Made by a program: the position numbers and the translations under genes. From positions 1-64,000 of the forward strand of contig JAFKEE010000053.1 in assembly GCA_017307505.1 (NCBI GenBank): a stretch of 64,000 nucleotides of DNA. Reading direction: 5' to 3'. The notes beneath the pieces were generated by a model. It ran no database searches and was not told where the DNA came from. It saw nothing but the letters and a program-made list of their open reading frames with translations. This document shows positions 1-7,740 of this stretch, one piece after another. This stretch comes from Acidobacteriota bacterium (GTDB taxonomy: Bacteria; Acidobacteriota; Terriglobia; Bryobacterales; Bryobacteraceae). Positions within the stretch are counted from its first letter, which is position 1; each line of letters starts with the position of its first letter.

Positions 1-9
1 CACTCGCTT

Positions 10-30
10 GGGAATCGCCTGGCGATTCCC
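10..30. repeat. Short perfect inverted repeat
   Basis: Two 10-nt arms (10-19 and 21-30, GGGAATCGCC and its complement) are separated by one base. The hairpin sits at the window edge, so the gene it might terminate is not visible. No T-run follows. It could be a terminator or part of a dispersed repeat. Confidence 0.5.
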
Positions 31-96
31 ACATTCCCACAGGCACGAATCCGTGGGTAGAATAAGGCACAACCGATGAGCTCCAAACCCAACAAA

Positions 97-146
97 GTGT
101 CACCCATGTCCTCAGAATAGAGTGTCACCTATGTCCCCGAAGGGAC
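97..146 (+). mobile_element. Paired 25-nt IS-end-like units (remnant A)
   Basis: Two units beginning GTGTCACC, at 97 and 122, are exactly 25 nt apart and share the core TCACCyATGTC. Tandem units of this type resemble the multi-repeat ends of IS21/IS481-like insertion sequences; this is recalled from general knowledge and was not searched. No transposase is present nearby. The same arrangement with the same 25-nt period and orientation recurs at 8297. From 1 to 284 there is no other convincing gene. Confidence 0.45.
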
Positions 147-284
147 AGGAACCCGAGCGTCCCCCTTGGAATCCACCACGGCCCGCCGAGCCACCCCAGT
201 GCGAGAACGCAAAGATGGACCAGCGCACTCCTCCACCCCGGACCCACTCCCGGAGCGCCAGCGACGGGCCACCAACCCGTCAGC

Positions 285-533
285 TCACGCCACCGACTGC
301 CCGAGACGCTCAACCCTCAACTCTTCCCGCTCATCTGTGAATCCCAGCGGCGGACACCCACCCGGGGCGGTCCCATGGATCTCATAGCAGATCCGCAGCC
401 CATTCACGGGAGCGTACCCCGTCTTCCCCTCCGTGTCTGCCTCTTCCGCAGCCTCCGCCATCCCGGACGCACCGGCAGCCATCGTACCCGGAGCAAGCAG
501 AATCAACTTCGCCAGCACAGAGGCGGTCATCAT
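285..533 (-). pseudogene. Truncated secreted alpha/beta-hydrolase remnant
   Basis: The reading frame starts with a hydrophobic leader and then gives TGYAPVNGLRICYEIHGT, the typical first strand of secreted alpha/beta hydrolases of the 'SGYAPVNGLKMYYEIHGTG' kind. About 60 residues in, just where the oxyanion-hole segment should follow, the similarity stops and the frame runs into unrelated sequence. No continuation was recognised in the other frames. It lies 11 nt downstream of the YciI-like gene, so it was probably the second gene of that operon. The IS-end-like motif lies beyond the break, which suggests an insertion or deletion event. Confidence 0.55.
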
Positions 534-544
534 GGCCCTATCTC

Positions 545-931
545 TTAGCGGGTCCGCCGCTGTTCGCTCTCCTGGACCATACCCGTCAGGTCAGCGGCAG
601 GGCGAATCTCAAAGGGCCCGGCCTTGACACCGGGATGCTTCGACATCAGCTCCACGGCGTGCTCCAGATCCCGAGCTTCAAGCACCAGGATCCCGCCCAG
701 TTGCTCCTTGGTCTCGGCGTAGGGTCCATCCTTCACCACCACTTTGCCGTTCTGCCACCACAGCGTCCTGGCCGCGGAAGGTTCCCGCAGAGCCTCTCCG
801 CCGGCAAAATGCCCGCCCTTCCGCAATACATCATCGTAGGTGAAGCACTCGTCCACCATGGCATTCCGATCGTTCTCACTCATCGACTCCAGCTTGTCCG
901 GCTCAATGTAGCCCAGGCAGATGAATTTCAT
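545..931 (-). CDS. YciI/DGPF-domain protein
   Basis: A 128-residue protein of the YCII-related (DGPF) family. Family members are small alpha/beta-barrel, ferredoxin-like proteins, often encoded next to ECF sigma factors; their biochemical role is unclear. Visible hallmarks are the N-terminal [11 protein letters not shown] strand, the central [18 protein letters not shown] segment (the DGPF-type motif) and the late [12 protein letters not shown] strand. A strong ribosome binding site (AAGGAAGG) precedes the ATG at 931. No sigma factor is adjacent here. Instead the hydrolase remnant follows by 11 nt, so the operon appears to be decaying. Confidence 0.85.
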   Translation of the reverse strand: MKFICLGYIEPDKLESMSENDRNAMVDECFTYDDVLRKGGHFAGGEALREPSAARTLWWQNGKVVVKDGPYAETKEQLGGILVLEARDLEHAVELMSKHPGVKAGPFEIRPAADLTGMVQESEQRRTR

Positions 932-1189
932 GATTCCTTCCTTTCAATAACTTGGCGCCGGCAACAGATGACTCGAACTCCAACCCGCCCGCTGCGCACA
1001 CAGCGCCGGCATCGCACCTCACTCAGTCGTCGTTCCGCAGGGCCGCAATTCGACAAACAGCCTGAATTTTTCCCGCGCAGCTGACTCAAGAATCGAAGGG
1101 AGCCCCTCGATCGCCGGCGAGGCTGCCAACAATCCGGCCGTTCCTTCTCAAACCATTCCCCCCAAACACCGGGCCCCGTCTGCATCGTC

Positions 1190-1203
1190 TATACTGGCGG
1201 CTT
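1190..1203 (+). promoter_or_regulatory. -10 hexamer directly before a GTG start
   Basis: TATACT at 1190-1195 lies 8 nt before the GTG at 1204. Transcription would then begin at about the start codon, giving a leaderless transcript. No convincing -35 box is seen. The same TATACT-to-start geometry occurs at 18912, 21876 and 37525. Confidence 0.4.
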
Positions 1204-2337
1204 GTGCGGCATTTCAGCTTGAATCTCCATTGGTTAATGGACGTAAAAACATGGATATGGCTGGCGGTCTGGGCGCTCTTTCCCCTCTCCTGCGCCTCAG
1301 CTCAGACGCAAATCCTTGAATTGCAGACCGAGGGCAACACGCGCCTGACGGCCCCGGCGATCATCGCGGCGTCCGGACTGAAGCCTGGCACATTGGCGAC
1401 TCGCGCCGAACTCGACACCGCGGCCAAGGCGCTCTTCTCCACCGGACTGTTTCAGTCAGTGAACTACCGGTTTCAGCCAAAACCAAGCGGGGCCGCCACC
1501 GGCTGGGTCGTGACCTTCCTGTTGACGGAAGCGCCGGCAGACGGGATCGCGATCCTGGACATCCCGGGCCTCGATTCCGAGCGCCTCTGGGAAACCCTGC
1601 GCTCAGCTCATCCCCTGATCGCCAAGGCCATGCCGCAGAATGAGCAGGCCGTAGCCTACTACCGGCAGGCCCTGGAAGCTGTGCTCCTGCAACTCGGCAG
1701 GAAAGACCCTCTCACCACAAAGACGGAAGCCGATCTCGCGACAAGCCGCATGGCTACGGTCTTTCAGTCTGGCAGCCGGCCGGTCATCTCGGCGATCCGC
1801 TTTGAAGGAAACCACAAGGTCTCCGCGGCATCCCTCACCCAGGCGGTCTCATCTCTGTTAGTGGGGCGGAACTACTCGGAACGCGAAGTAAGGAACGTGA
1901 TCGAGCTGAATGGAAAGCCCCTCTACGACGAGATCGGACTGCTGAATTTCGCGGTGCGCACCGTGAGCATCGAGACCTCGGGCGAGCATGCCGTAAACGT
2001 ACTCGTGGTCGTGGACGAAGGGCCTGAATGGCGGCTCGGTCAGGTGGAGATCCAGGGCGCGGACCTCCCTCTCGCCGGGATGCGCAAGGCGGCCGGCTTC
2101 CCGGTGGGGCAGATTGCCAACTGGAAGCGGATCACCGCTGGCATCAGCGAGATGGAACGAGTCCTCCAGAGAGACGGCTACCTGGCGGCCCACTCCGTGG
2201 CCCAGCGCCACTATCGGAACGAAGCGGGCCAGGTCGATGTCGTCATTCAGGTCGATCGCGGCAAGCAGTTTCACTTCGGCACACTGCAGTTGCGCGGCTT
2301 GAGTGCGCAGGAGGAGAGCAAGGCCCGAGCGCTCTAG
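1204..2337 (+). CDS. POTRA-domain outer-membrane-assembly-like protein, ended by an in-frame TAG
   Basis: A secreted protein made of successive POTRA-type modules like those of BamA/TamA. The leader around residues 12-34 is a Sec signal. The first module contains LELQTEGNTRLTAPAIIAASGL, a middle module has ISAIRFEGNHKVSAASL, and a later one has WRLGQVEIQGADLPLAGMRKAAGF. No beta-barrel follows. The frame closes at a TAG (2335-2337) in the middle of the last POTRA-like unit, but the same frame continues open for 51 more codons with plausible POTRA sequence. A Trp codon changed to TAG is the simplest explanation. GTG at 1204 fits a leaderless start; ATG 1237 is the alternative and also gives a good signal peptide. 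Confidence 0.7.
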   Translation: MRHFSLNLHWLMDVKTWIWLAVWALFPLSCASAQTQILELQTEGNTRLTAPAIIAASGLKPGTLATRAELDTAAKALFSTGLFQSVNYRFQPKPSGAATGWVVTFLLTEAPADGIAILDIPGLDSERLWETLRSAHPLIAKAMPQNEQAVAYYRQALEAVLLQLGRKDPLTTKTEADLATSRMATVFQSGSRPVISAIRFEGNHKVSAASLTQAVSSLLVGRNYSEREVRNVIELNGKPLYDEIGLLNFAVRTVSIETSGEHAVNVLVVVDEGPEWRLGQVEIQGADLPLAGMRKAAGFPVGQIANWKRITAGISEMERVLQRDGYLAAHSVAQRHYRNEAGQVDVVIQVDRGKQFHFGTLQLRGLSAQEESKARAL

Positions 2338-2493
2338 AAGCTCAAGGAAGGCGATCCCATGAACACGGAGCTCCTGTCGGAGTTCTTCGTAGCCGCCAGG
2401 AATGGAATGGCGAGCCAGGCCCGCACACTGACTCGGGAATTGAAAGCACGCCACGGGAGTGAAGTAATCGATGTGGTTGTTACGTTCAACTAG
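2338..2493 (+). pseudogene. Severed C-terminal tail of the POTRA protein
   Basis: This is the in-frame continuation after the TAG at 2335. It reads KLKEGDPMNTELLSEFF and ends with EVIDVVVTFN and a TAG at 2491. It completes the POTRA fold of the preceding gene and overlaps the start of the TonB-like gene by 23 nt, the arrangement expected of an originally coupled gene pair. It could be translated only by read-through or by internal initiation at the in-frame ATG 2359. Confidence 0.6.
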
Positions 2494-3541
2494 CACCTGG
2501 TGGGTGAGCCTGGTCCTGTGTACTGGCTGGCTGGTCCCAAGCGCAGGGGCCGGCCAAAATCAGAGTGGCGCGCCGGCTGCCGAACCCGTTCCCATCGGAA
2601 AGGGTGTTACGACTCCGAAGCTGATTCATAAGGTGGAGCCCGAGTACTCCCGGGAAGCCAGCAATGCCGGCGTACAGGGCACCCTCATGCTGGAGATCAT
2701 TGTGAGCGAGAAGGGCATCCCCGGGAGTATCCAGGTTCTCAGTCCAATGGGGTTCGGGCTCGACGAGCGCGCTGTGCGAGCCGTGGAACAGTGGCGATTC
2801 GAGCCGGGCCGCAAGGAGGGACAACCAGTGCCGGTTCTTGCGAACGTCGAGGTGAACTTCCGGCTGTCCGGCGAATTTTTCGATCGCAAGGCCGAAGGCC
2901 AGCGGACGAAATTCAACCTGGCCCTTCGAGGTTTGGCGAGTGCCCAACTCGCCCAACGGGCAAAGTCGATCAAGGCGATGACCGATTTGTCGCAAGCCCG
3001 GTTTCCGCCGGCCATGTACGTGCACGCGACACTGCTGGAAAGAGGCGATGGGATGGATCGCAACTCGGCTCAGGCGGAAGAGTTGATCCGGAAAGCCGCC
3101 AGCAAAAACTACGGCCCGGCGCTGTACGCCGTTGGGTTTGCCAGGTTGAAAAACGCGCGGCAACCGGCAGAGAAAGCGGAGGCCCTGCGCATGATCAATG
3201 ATGCCTCCATACTGGGCACCTACAACGCACAGGCCTTTCTTGGTGACGCCAGCGAGAAGGGGACATACGGCCCGGTCGACCTGGAGCGTGCCGGCCGCGC
3301 CTTCCGTCTCTGCGCGACCACCGGCCACTCCGATTGCCAGTATCGCCTGGGCAAGCTGCTGCTCGATCAATCCCCCAGGAAGGAGCGCACGCTCATCCAG
3401 GCTTTTGCCTGGCTGCAATTGGCCGCCGGCCAGGGCCAGCCGGATGCCGCCGCTCTCCTCAAGCAGGAAGGCCCCACACTGACTGCGGACCAGGCCGCGC
3501 GGGTGAAGCAGTTAAAACCTCAGCTTCAACAGAAGCACTGA
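2471..3541 (+). CDS. Secreted TonB C-terminal domain protein fused to SEL1-like repeats
   Basis: A 356-residue exported protein. After a signal peptide (residues 1-27), a TonB C-terminal-like domain spans roughly 45-135, with the family signature PKLIHKVEPEYS, GVQGTLMLEIIVSEKG and RAVEQWRFEPG. There is no N-terminal transmembrane anchor with a Pro-rich periplasmic linker as in a true energy transducer. From about residue 165 the chain is alpha-helical with SEL1/TPR-like units (A-x-Y-x-x-G and 'LGDASEKGTYGPVDLERAGRAF'-like segments, the last near 300-330). SEL1 repeats usually bind proteins. The start overlaps the severed end of the POTRA gene by 23 nt, pointing to a joint envelope function. 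The fusion is typical of Acidobacteria; a precise role cannot be given. Confidence 0.8.
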   Translation: MWLLRSTSTWWVSLVLCTGWLVPSAGAGQNQSGAPAAEPVPIGKGVTTPKLIHKVEPEYSREASNAGVQGTLMLEIIVSEKGIPGSIQVLSPMGFGLDERAVRAVEQWRFEPGRKEGQPVPVLANVEVNFRLSGEFFDRKAEGQRTKFNLALRGLASAQLAQRAKSIKAMTDLSQARFPPAMYVHATLLERGDGMDRNSAQAEELIRKAASKNYGPALYAVGFARLKNARQPAEKAEALRMINDASILGTYNAQAFLGDASEKGTYGPVDLERAGRAFRLCATTGHSDCQYRLGKLLLDQSPRKERTLIQAFAWLQLAAGQGQPDAAALLKQEGPTLTADQAARVKQLKPQLQQKH

Positions 3542-3603
3542 GGAACAGGTGCAGAGCCGCCAGCCATCGCATCAAACTCCGCAACTTCGCCACAAGAGCC
3601 GCC

Positions 3604-3646
3604 GGTAAGGCGGACGCCTCGTCCGCAGCCGGCCCCCTGGCCGGCT
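3604..3646. repeat. Double-hairpin dispersed repeat, copy A
   Basis: A 43-nt segment identical to 6557-6599. It folds into two adjacent hairpins: 3610-3616/3620-3626 (7 bp, loop CCT) and 3627-3634/3639-3646 (8 bp, loop CCCT). This is the look of a REP/palindromic intergenic element. It occupies the 334-nt gap 3542-3875 between the TonB-SEL1 gene and the SDR gene; apart from it, no gene is seen in that gap. Confidence 0.8.
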
Positions 3647-3875
3647 TTCCTCTTGCTTGCCAACCCGCGGGCACGCCAGCCGTCGCTAGCGCATGGCGGG
3701 GCCAACTCGTCCTTGAGCTTCATCACCAGGTGGCAAGCCACCGTCTGCGATACTGAGTGCCTGTGCGCGAGGCTGCGAATCGGACTGGGCCCCAAAACCA
3801 CCATCAATCCTCGACGAAATCCCGAGCCCGGACTCCCGGCAATTCCCGCCGACCCCCCACCACGCAACACCACCC

Positions 3876-4628
3876 ATGAGCACATCACCCGTCATCCTTA
3901 TCACCGGAGGCAGTCGCGGCATCGGAGCCGCCACCGCCTGGCACGCCGCTGCCAAAGGCTACACCGTCTGCTTCACCTATCTGAGCGGAAGCGAGGAAGC
4001 TGCCCGGGTCACAGGCGACATCACCGCCGCCGGACGCCAGGCCGTCGCCCTCCAGGCCGACGTGCGCTCCGAGGCGAGCATACTAGCCCTGTTCCAGCAG
4101 ATCGACGAACAGTTCGGAGCAATCTCCGCCCTCGTCAACAACGCAGCCACCCTGGAAACGCAGATGCGGCTCGACACCATGGATGCCGTCCGCATGGAGC
4201 GCATCTTCTCCACCAATATCATCGGACCCATGCTCTGTGCCCGCGAAGCCGTGCGGCGCATGTCCACCCGGCGGGGCGGCCGAGGTGGAACCATCGTCAA
4301 CGTCTCCTCCGGAGCAGCCAAATCCGGCTCCCCTGGCGAATACGTCGACTATGCGGCGAGCAAGGGAGCCCTGGAAACCTTCACCGTCGGTCTGGCGAGA
4401 GAGGTTGCGGAAGAGGGGATCCGGGTCAACGCCGTCCGCCCCGGCTTCATCTACACGGGTATGCACGCCAAAGGCGGCGAGCCCGGCCGCGTCGACCGCG
4501 TCAAAGCCCTCGTCCCCATGCAGCGTGGCGGCCAACCGCAAGAAGTTGCCAACGCCATCCTCTGGCTCCTGTCGGAGGAAGCATCCTACGTCACGGGCGC
4601 CATCCTCGATGTGGCCGGAGGCCGGTAA
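3876..4628 (+). CDS. Short-chain dehydrogenase/reductase (SDR)
   Basis: A 250-residue classical SDR, probably cytosolic and NADP(H)-dependent. The Rossmann motif TGGSRGIG lies at residues 10-17, the NNAA motif near 107, the Ser in NVSSGAAKSG near 143 and the catalytic YxxxK as YAASK near 160. VRPGFIYTGMHA follows, and the C-terminal VTGAILDVAGGR is the usual end strand. It resembles the YgfF/glucose-1-dehydrogenase-like branch; the substrate cannot be told. A 78-nt segment covering its last 26 codons has an 85%-identical fossil at 6642-6719. No obvious ribosome binding site precedes the ATG. Confidence 0.88.
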   Translation: MSTSPVILITGGSRGIGAATAWHAAAKGYTVCFTYLSGSEEAARVTGDITAAGRQAVALQADVRSEASILALFQQIDEQFGAISALVNNAATLETQMRLDTMDAVRMERIFSTNIIGPMLCAREAVRRMSTRRGGRGGTIVNVSSGAAKSGSPGEYVDYAASKGALETFTVGLAREVAEEGIRVNAVRPGFIYTGMHAKGGEPGRVDRVKALVPMQRGGQPQEVANAILWLLSEEASYVTGAILDVAGGR

Positions 4629-4729
4629 TCAGAGACGCGGCACAGGCAGGCCCACCGCCATCCGTCCGTCCACGCTGCTGCGAGTCCAACTCTCGAAGAA
4701 GCCCTCGGGTGACGGCTCGCCGTGCTGCC

Positions 4730-6307
4730 CTACGGCTCGCTGATCGGGATCCCGAGAGTTGCCCCATCCTGGGTGCCCAGCCAGCAATGCAGCAGGGCCG
4801 GGACCGGCGGTGCGTTGGCCGAGATGTGGATCTTCACCGTATGCCATCCATCGTCATCGGTGATCTCAAAGGGCACGATGAACTGCTCTGGACCGGACGG
4901 CAGGCTCGTGAAGTGGAACGTCACGGCGGTAGGGTCACGACCGAGACCTGCCATGTGGATCCACAAGTCCTGGCCCGGATGAACCGGATCGAACGGGGTA
5001 ACGAGTCCGCCCGTGGTCCCGTTCTCGAGGTACAAATACCCTGCCAATGCGGTCGGATCGGCCAGTTCATCCACATTGACGCCGCGTCCCGAAAAAGTTC
5101 TCGATTCTCTGTCAATCATGGAGACAAAGGGACTCGACGGCTGGTCAAAGACGAAATGGGCCGTGCCCGGCTCGGTCTCCTTCGGAATAATCAACTGGAG
5201 GAGAGTGTCCGTGGAAGACAGCACTTTGGCCGGCACGCCGTTCACAGTGACGCTGGCGTCGAGCAGGCCGTTCCCCGCGATCGCGCAGCGGTTGCCGGGC
5301 ACCGCGAAGTGGTCGCTGGCGTTGCACCAGTCATTCACAGACGCCGTCCGTCCTAGGAGCACGCGGGTTTCTCCCGTAGCGAAGTCCATGCAATTGAGAG
5401 TGCCGTCCGTGGGGTTGTAGCAGACGGCATCGCCGGTGGCTGACAGCGCCGCCCAGGCGGGCCGGTCGCCGGACAGAATCGTGAAATCTCCGGTCCATGT
5501 GTCGGCCACCATGACGCCGGGGATGCGCCCCAGGTGATCGAGAGCGAAGAGGACACGGCGCCCGTCTGGGGAGACGGCAACCTGCGAACAGGAACTGCAG
5601 GACGTGGAAATGTCCGTGGTGATCCCTGTGGAAACGTCGCCTTTGCGCAGGGTTGTGCCCGAGTCGGCAACCCAGACCACAGTGGTGGCGTGGCGGTCGA
5701 TCCAGAATCCGGTGTCATTTTGTTCGATGGGGAAACCCAGGGGCCGGAACGGACCGCCGGGCCGCAGCATCCCGTATTCGCCGGCACGGCTTCGCACCAC
5801 GGCGTCGCCTTCATCGGAGACGCCCTGCGACACTCGGAACACCGGTACCATGTCGTAGGTTGTGCCGGTCTGCAGATCGATGGCCTGCGTGAGCGTCCAC
5901 AACCATCGGCCATTGCGGCTGACGGCGACCGATTGGGGAAAGCTCCACGTAGCGCCGTCGCTCTGGCGCCGGACGAAGTAGGTTGCGTGGACCGGCGGCC
6001 AGGAACCGATCATCGGCTTGACCGTAGCCGTGCCACTGGGCGCCGGCCCCCAACGGGAGATGACCCACGCGAAAACGTCATTGTCGTCACTCACCGACAG
6101 CATCGACGGCGCATCGACTGTCTTGGGGTTATCGGGATCCAGGAAGAGCTGGGTGCCGGCAGGCCCGGTTTCGTAGATCCGCGGCAGGCGGGGACTCTCA
6201 TCCCCACGCAGTTGCGACTTCGAAGTGAACCACACCCGCGTGGCTGTGTTGTCCACGACCAGGCTGCTGAATTGGGCGTTCGCCGCGGAGGCAAGCAGGA
6301 AAGGCAC
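4730..6307 (-). CDS. Secreted beta-propeller-like protein with Ig/IPT-like C-terminal part
   Basis: A 525-residue protein with an export leader (LLASAANA) at the very start. The GTG chosen gives a leader without basic residues; the frame stays open upstream with an Arg in ILARCAVV, so the true start may be a few codons earlier at a non-standard codon. Residues about 30-330 contain repeated WD40/TolB-like blades with 'AVSRNGRWLWTL', 'AVSPDGRRVLFALD' and 'ALSATGDAVCYN' turns. Residues 345-525 are Ig/TIG-like strands with 'VTVNGVPAKVLSSTDTLLQL', reminiscent of Solibacter C-terminal extracellular modules. The enzymatic role is unknown; ligand or surface binding is likely. It converges with the SDR gene. 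Confidence 0.7.
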   Translation of the reverse strand: MPFLLASAANAQFSSLVVDNTATRVWFTSKSQLRGDESPRLPRIYETGPAGTQLFLDPDNPKTVDAPSMLSVSDDNDVFAWVISRWGPAPSGTATVKPMIGSWPPVHATYFVRRQSDGATWSFPQSVAVSRNGRWLWTLTQAIDLQTGTTYDMVPVFRVSQGVSDEGDAVVRSRAGEYGMLRPGGPFRPLGFPIEQNDTGFWIDRHATTVVWVADSGTTLRKGDVSTGITTDISTSCSSCSQVAVSPDGRRVLFALDHLGRIPGVMVADTWTGDFTILSGDRPAWAALSATGDAVCYNPTDGTLNCMDFATGETRVLLGRTASVNDWCNASDHFAVPGNRCAIAGNGLLDASVTVNGVPAKVLSSTDTLLQLIIPKETEPGTAHFVFDQPSSPFVSMIDRESRTFSGRGVNVDELADPTALAGYLYLENGTTGGLVTPFDPVHPGQDLWIHMAGLGRDPTAVTFHFTSLPSGPEQFIVPFEITDDDGWHTVKIHISANAPPVPALLHCWLGTQDGATLGIPISEP

Positions 6308-6449
6308 GACGGCGCATCGGGCAAGAATTGGATGACACTCTCGAAGACCCGCACGGCGGCCATTTCAACGACAGTCCCGCAGGGATTCTTCGGAACTCAG
6401 AGCCCGGCCCCCGCCGGCGACAACCATTTGCGCTCCGCCGGCGACCCTC

Positions 6450-6555
6450 GGCATCGGTACAAGCATCGGCATCGCCTCTCGGCACCAGCATCAGCACCAG
6501 CATCGGCACCCGCATCAGCATTGACACAAGCATCAGCACTGGCACAAGCATTCGC
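6450..6555. repeat. Hexamer-type low-complexity tract
   Basis: About 106 nt of imperfect tandem units alternating AGCATC, GGCATC and GGCACC/GGCACA, with a loose 6-nt (often 12-nt) period. It lies between the start of the beta-propeller gene and repeat copy B. It is probably slippage-prone. Translations in any frame are simple repeats and do not look like a protein. Confidence 0.75.
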
Positions 6556-6556
6556 A

Positions 6557-6599
6557 GGTAAGGCGGACGCCTCGTCCGCAGCCGGCCCCCTGGCCGGCT
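6557..6599. repeat. Double-hairpin dispersed repeat, copy B
   Basis: Identical over 43 nt to 3604-3646, with the same two hairpins (6563-6569/6573-6579 and 6580-6587/6592-6599). It directly follows the hexamer tract and precedes the SDR fossil by 42 nt. Copy A likewise lies upstream of the intact SDR gene. The 513-nt gap 6308-6820 holds this element, the hexamer tract and the fossil, and no intact gene. Confidence 0.8.
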
Positions 6600-6641
6600 C
6601 TCCCCGTGCAGGCTAACCTGCCGGCTCACCGGGAAGCAGGC

Positions 6642-6719
6642 GCCAATGCCAGCCGCTGGCTCCTGTCGGAGGAAGCCTCCAACGTCACGGGCGCTATTCT
6701 GCATGTCGCCGCAGGCCGC
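6642..6719 (+). pseudogene. Fossil of an SDR gene 3' end
   Basis: 26 codons align without gaps to codons 225-250 of the SDR gene (4548-4625), with 66 of 78 bases identical. The fragment reads ANASRWLLSEEASNVTG and so on, but the stop codon is missing and no upstream SDR sequence is recognisable. It is the residue of a duplicated or related SDR gene. Confidence 0.75.
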
Positions 6720-6820
6720 TGGAAAGCTCCCAGCTCAGCATCTCCGACTTTTGCGCAGCCAGGTTCGTCTTGATGATCAGGGTGACCTGAATAGTGCACG
6801 TGCTTTGCAGATTAGGGAGA

Positions 6821-7300
6821 ATGCTGGCGTTTGGAATATGTCTCACGTTTACCTCGCTCGTCCTGCTCCTGTGTACGAGTTGCATCCACTTGAGTTCTCC
6901 GCCCCCGCGTTCCCGGGTTGCCGCTGCCCATGCCCAACTTGCAGCTTTCCAAACCGCCCTCGGTGCTTACAAAGAAGACACCGGCCACTTTCCAACTCAA
7001 CAGCAAGGCCTCCAGCCTCTTCGCACCCAACCCGCCGGGGAAGTTAATTGGCAGGGACCGTACCTCCCGCAGGATATCCCGCTGGATCCCTGGGGCCACG
7101 ACTACGAATACACCGCCCCAGTGAATCCGGACTGCCCGCCGCAACTCCGCTCCTACGGCGAAGACGGCCAGCCCGGCGGAAATGGTCTCGCCGCGGACGT
7201 CTCCAATCCGGTGACACCCTGTCCGGGCCGACAGGAGCAAAGCAAATCGCGCCCGGTTCGCCTGAGACCTCACGCGAAGCGGACACAGAGTTCGAGGTAG
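6821..7300 (+). CDS. GspG (type II secretion pseudopilin)-like protein with atypical N-terminus
   Basis: A 159-residue protein whose core matches the GspG C-terminal domain: AAFQTALGAYKEDTGHFPT, QQGLQPL, WQGPYLPQDIPLDPWGHDYEY and LRSYGEDGQPGGNGLAADVSN, the last including the calcium-site region. The N-terminus is unusual. In place of a prepilin leader followed by GFTLIELL there is a plain hydrophobic stretch ending in LCTSCIHL, which resembles a membrane anchor or weak lipobox, and the conserved Glu5 is absent. The C-terminal tail is basic. No other type II secretion genes are nearby. ATG 6821 is preferred; GTG 6794 would add nine residues. Confidence 0.7.
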   Translation: MLAFGICLTFTSLVLLLCTSCIHLSSPPPRSRVAAAHAQLAAFQTALGAYKEDTGHFPTQQQGLQPLRTQPAGEVNWQGPYLPQDIPLDPWGHDYEYTAPVNPDCPPQLRSYGEDGQPGGNGLAADVSNPVTPCPGRQEQSKSRPVRLRPHAKRTQSSR

Positions 7301-7740
7301 CACTAGGGCAGGATCCGTTGTGCTCGATGCAGGTCAGAACGCCCTTATCCGCCCGTCTATTAGCGATCTGCCGCAGACCCATAGGGTGCCCAAATCGACC
7401 GCCCCCAAGCTCCCTTCCGAGGATTGCGGCGTGACTCCGGCTTGCGCACCACAGGAAACCTGCTGGATTTCAATAGCCGGCCTCTCCGGTCCGCGCGGAG
7501 TCAACTATATTTTCATTTTCGATTCAACGACTTCCCAACCCGCTCTCCAAAAAGTGTTGCACCGCTATGCGATGATTCTGCCTCAACTGGTTGCAAGCCG
7601 GGTCGTCCGGATCGGGCCGCCACCACGCGCCCATCTGAGGGATCTTTGAAAACCACACCGCCACCCAAGCAAACTCGCGCTCCCGTTCGTCGCGAGGCGA
7701 ACCGGAGCGCCGCCGGCCGGAACCGTATTTCCTTTCTGCC

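Noticed and set aside
3653-5356. 567-codon open frame on the plus strand
   Set aside because: It lies across the SDR gene (same strand, other frame) and the beta-propeller gene (other strand), and its translation is Arg/Pro/His-rich, as expected from a shadow of GC-rich genes.
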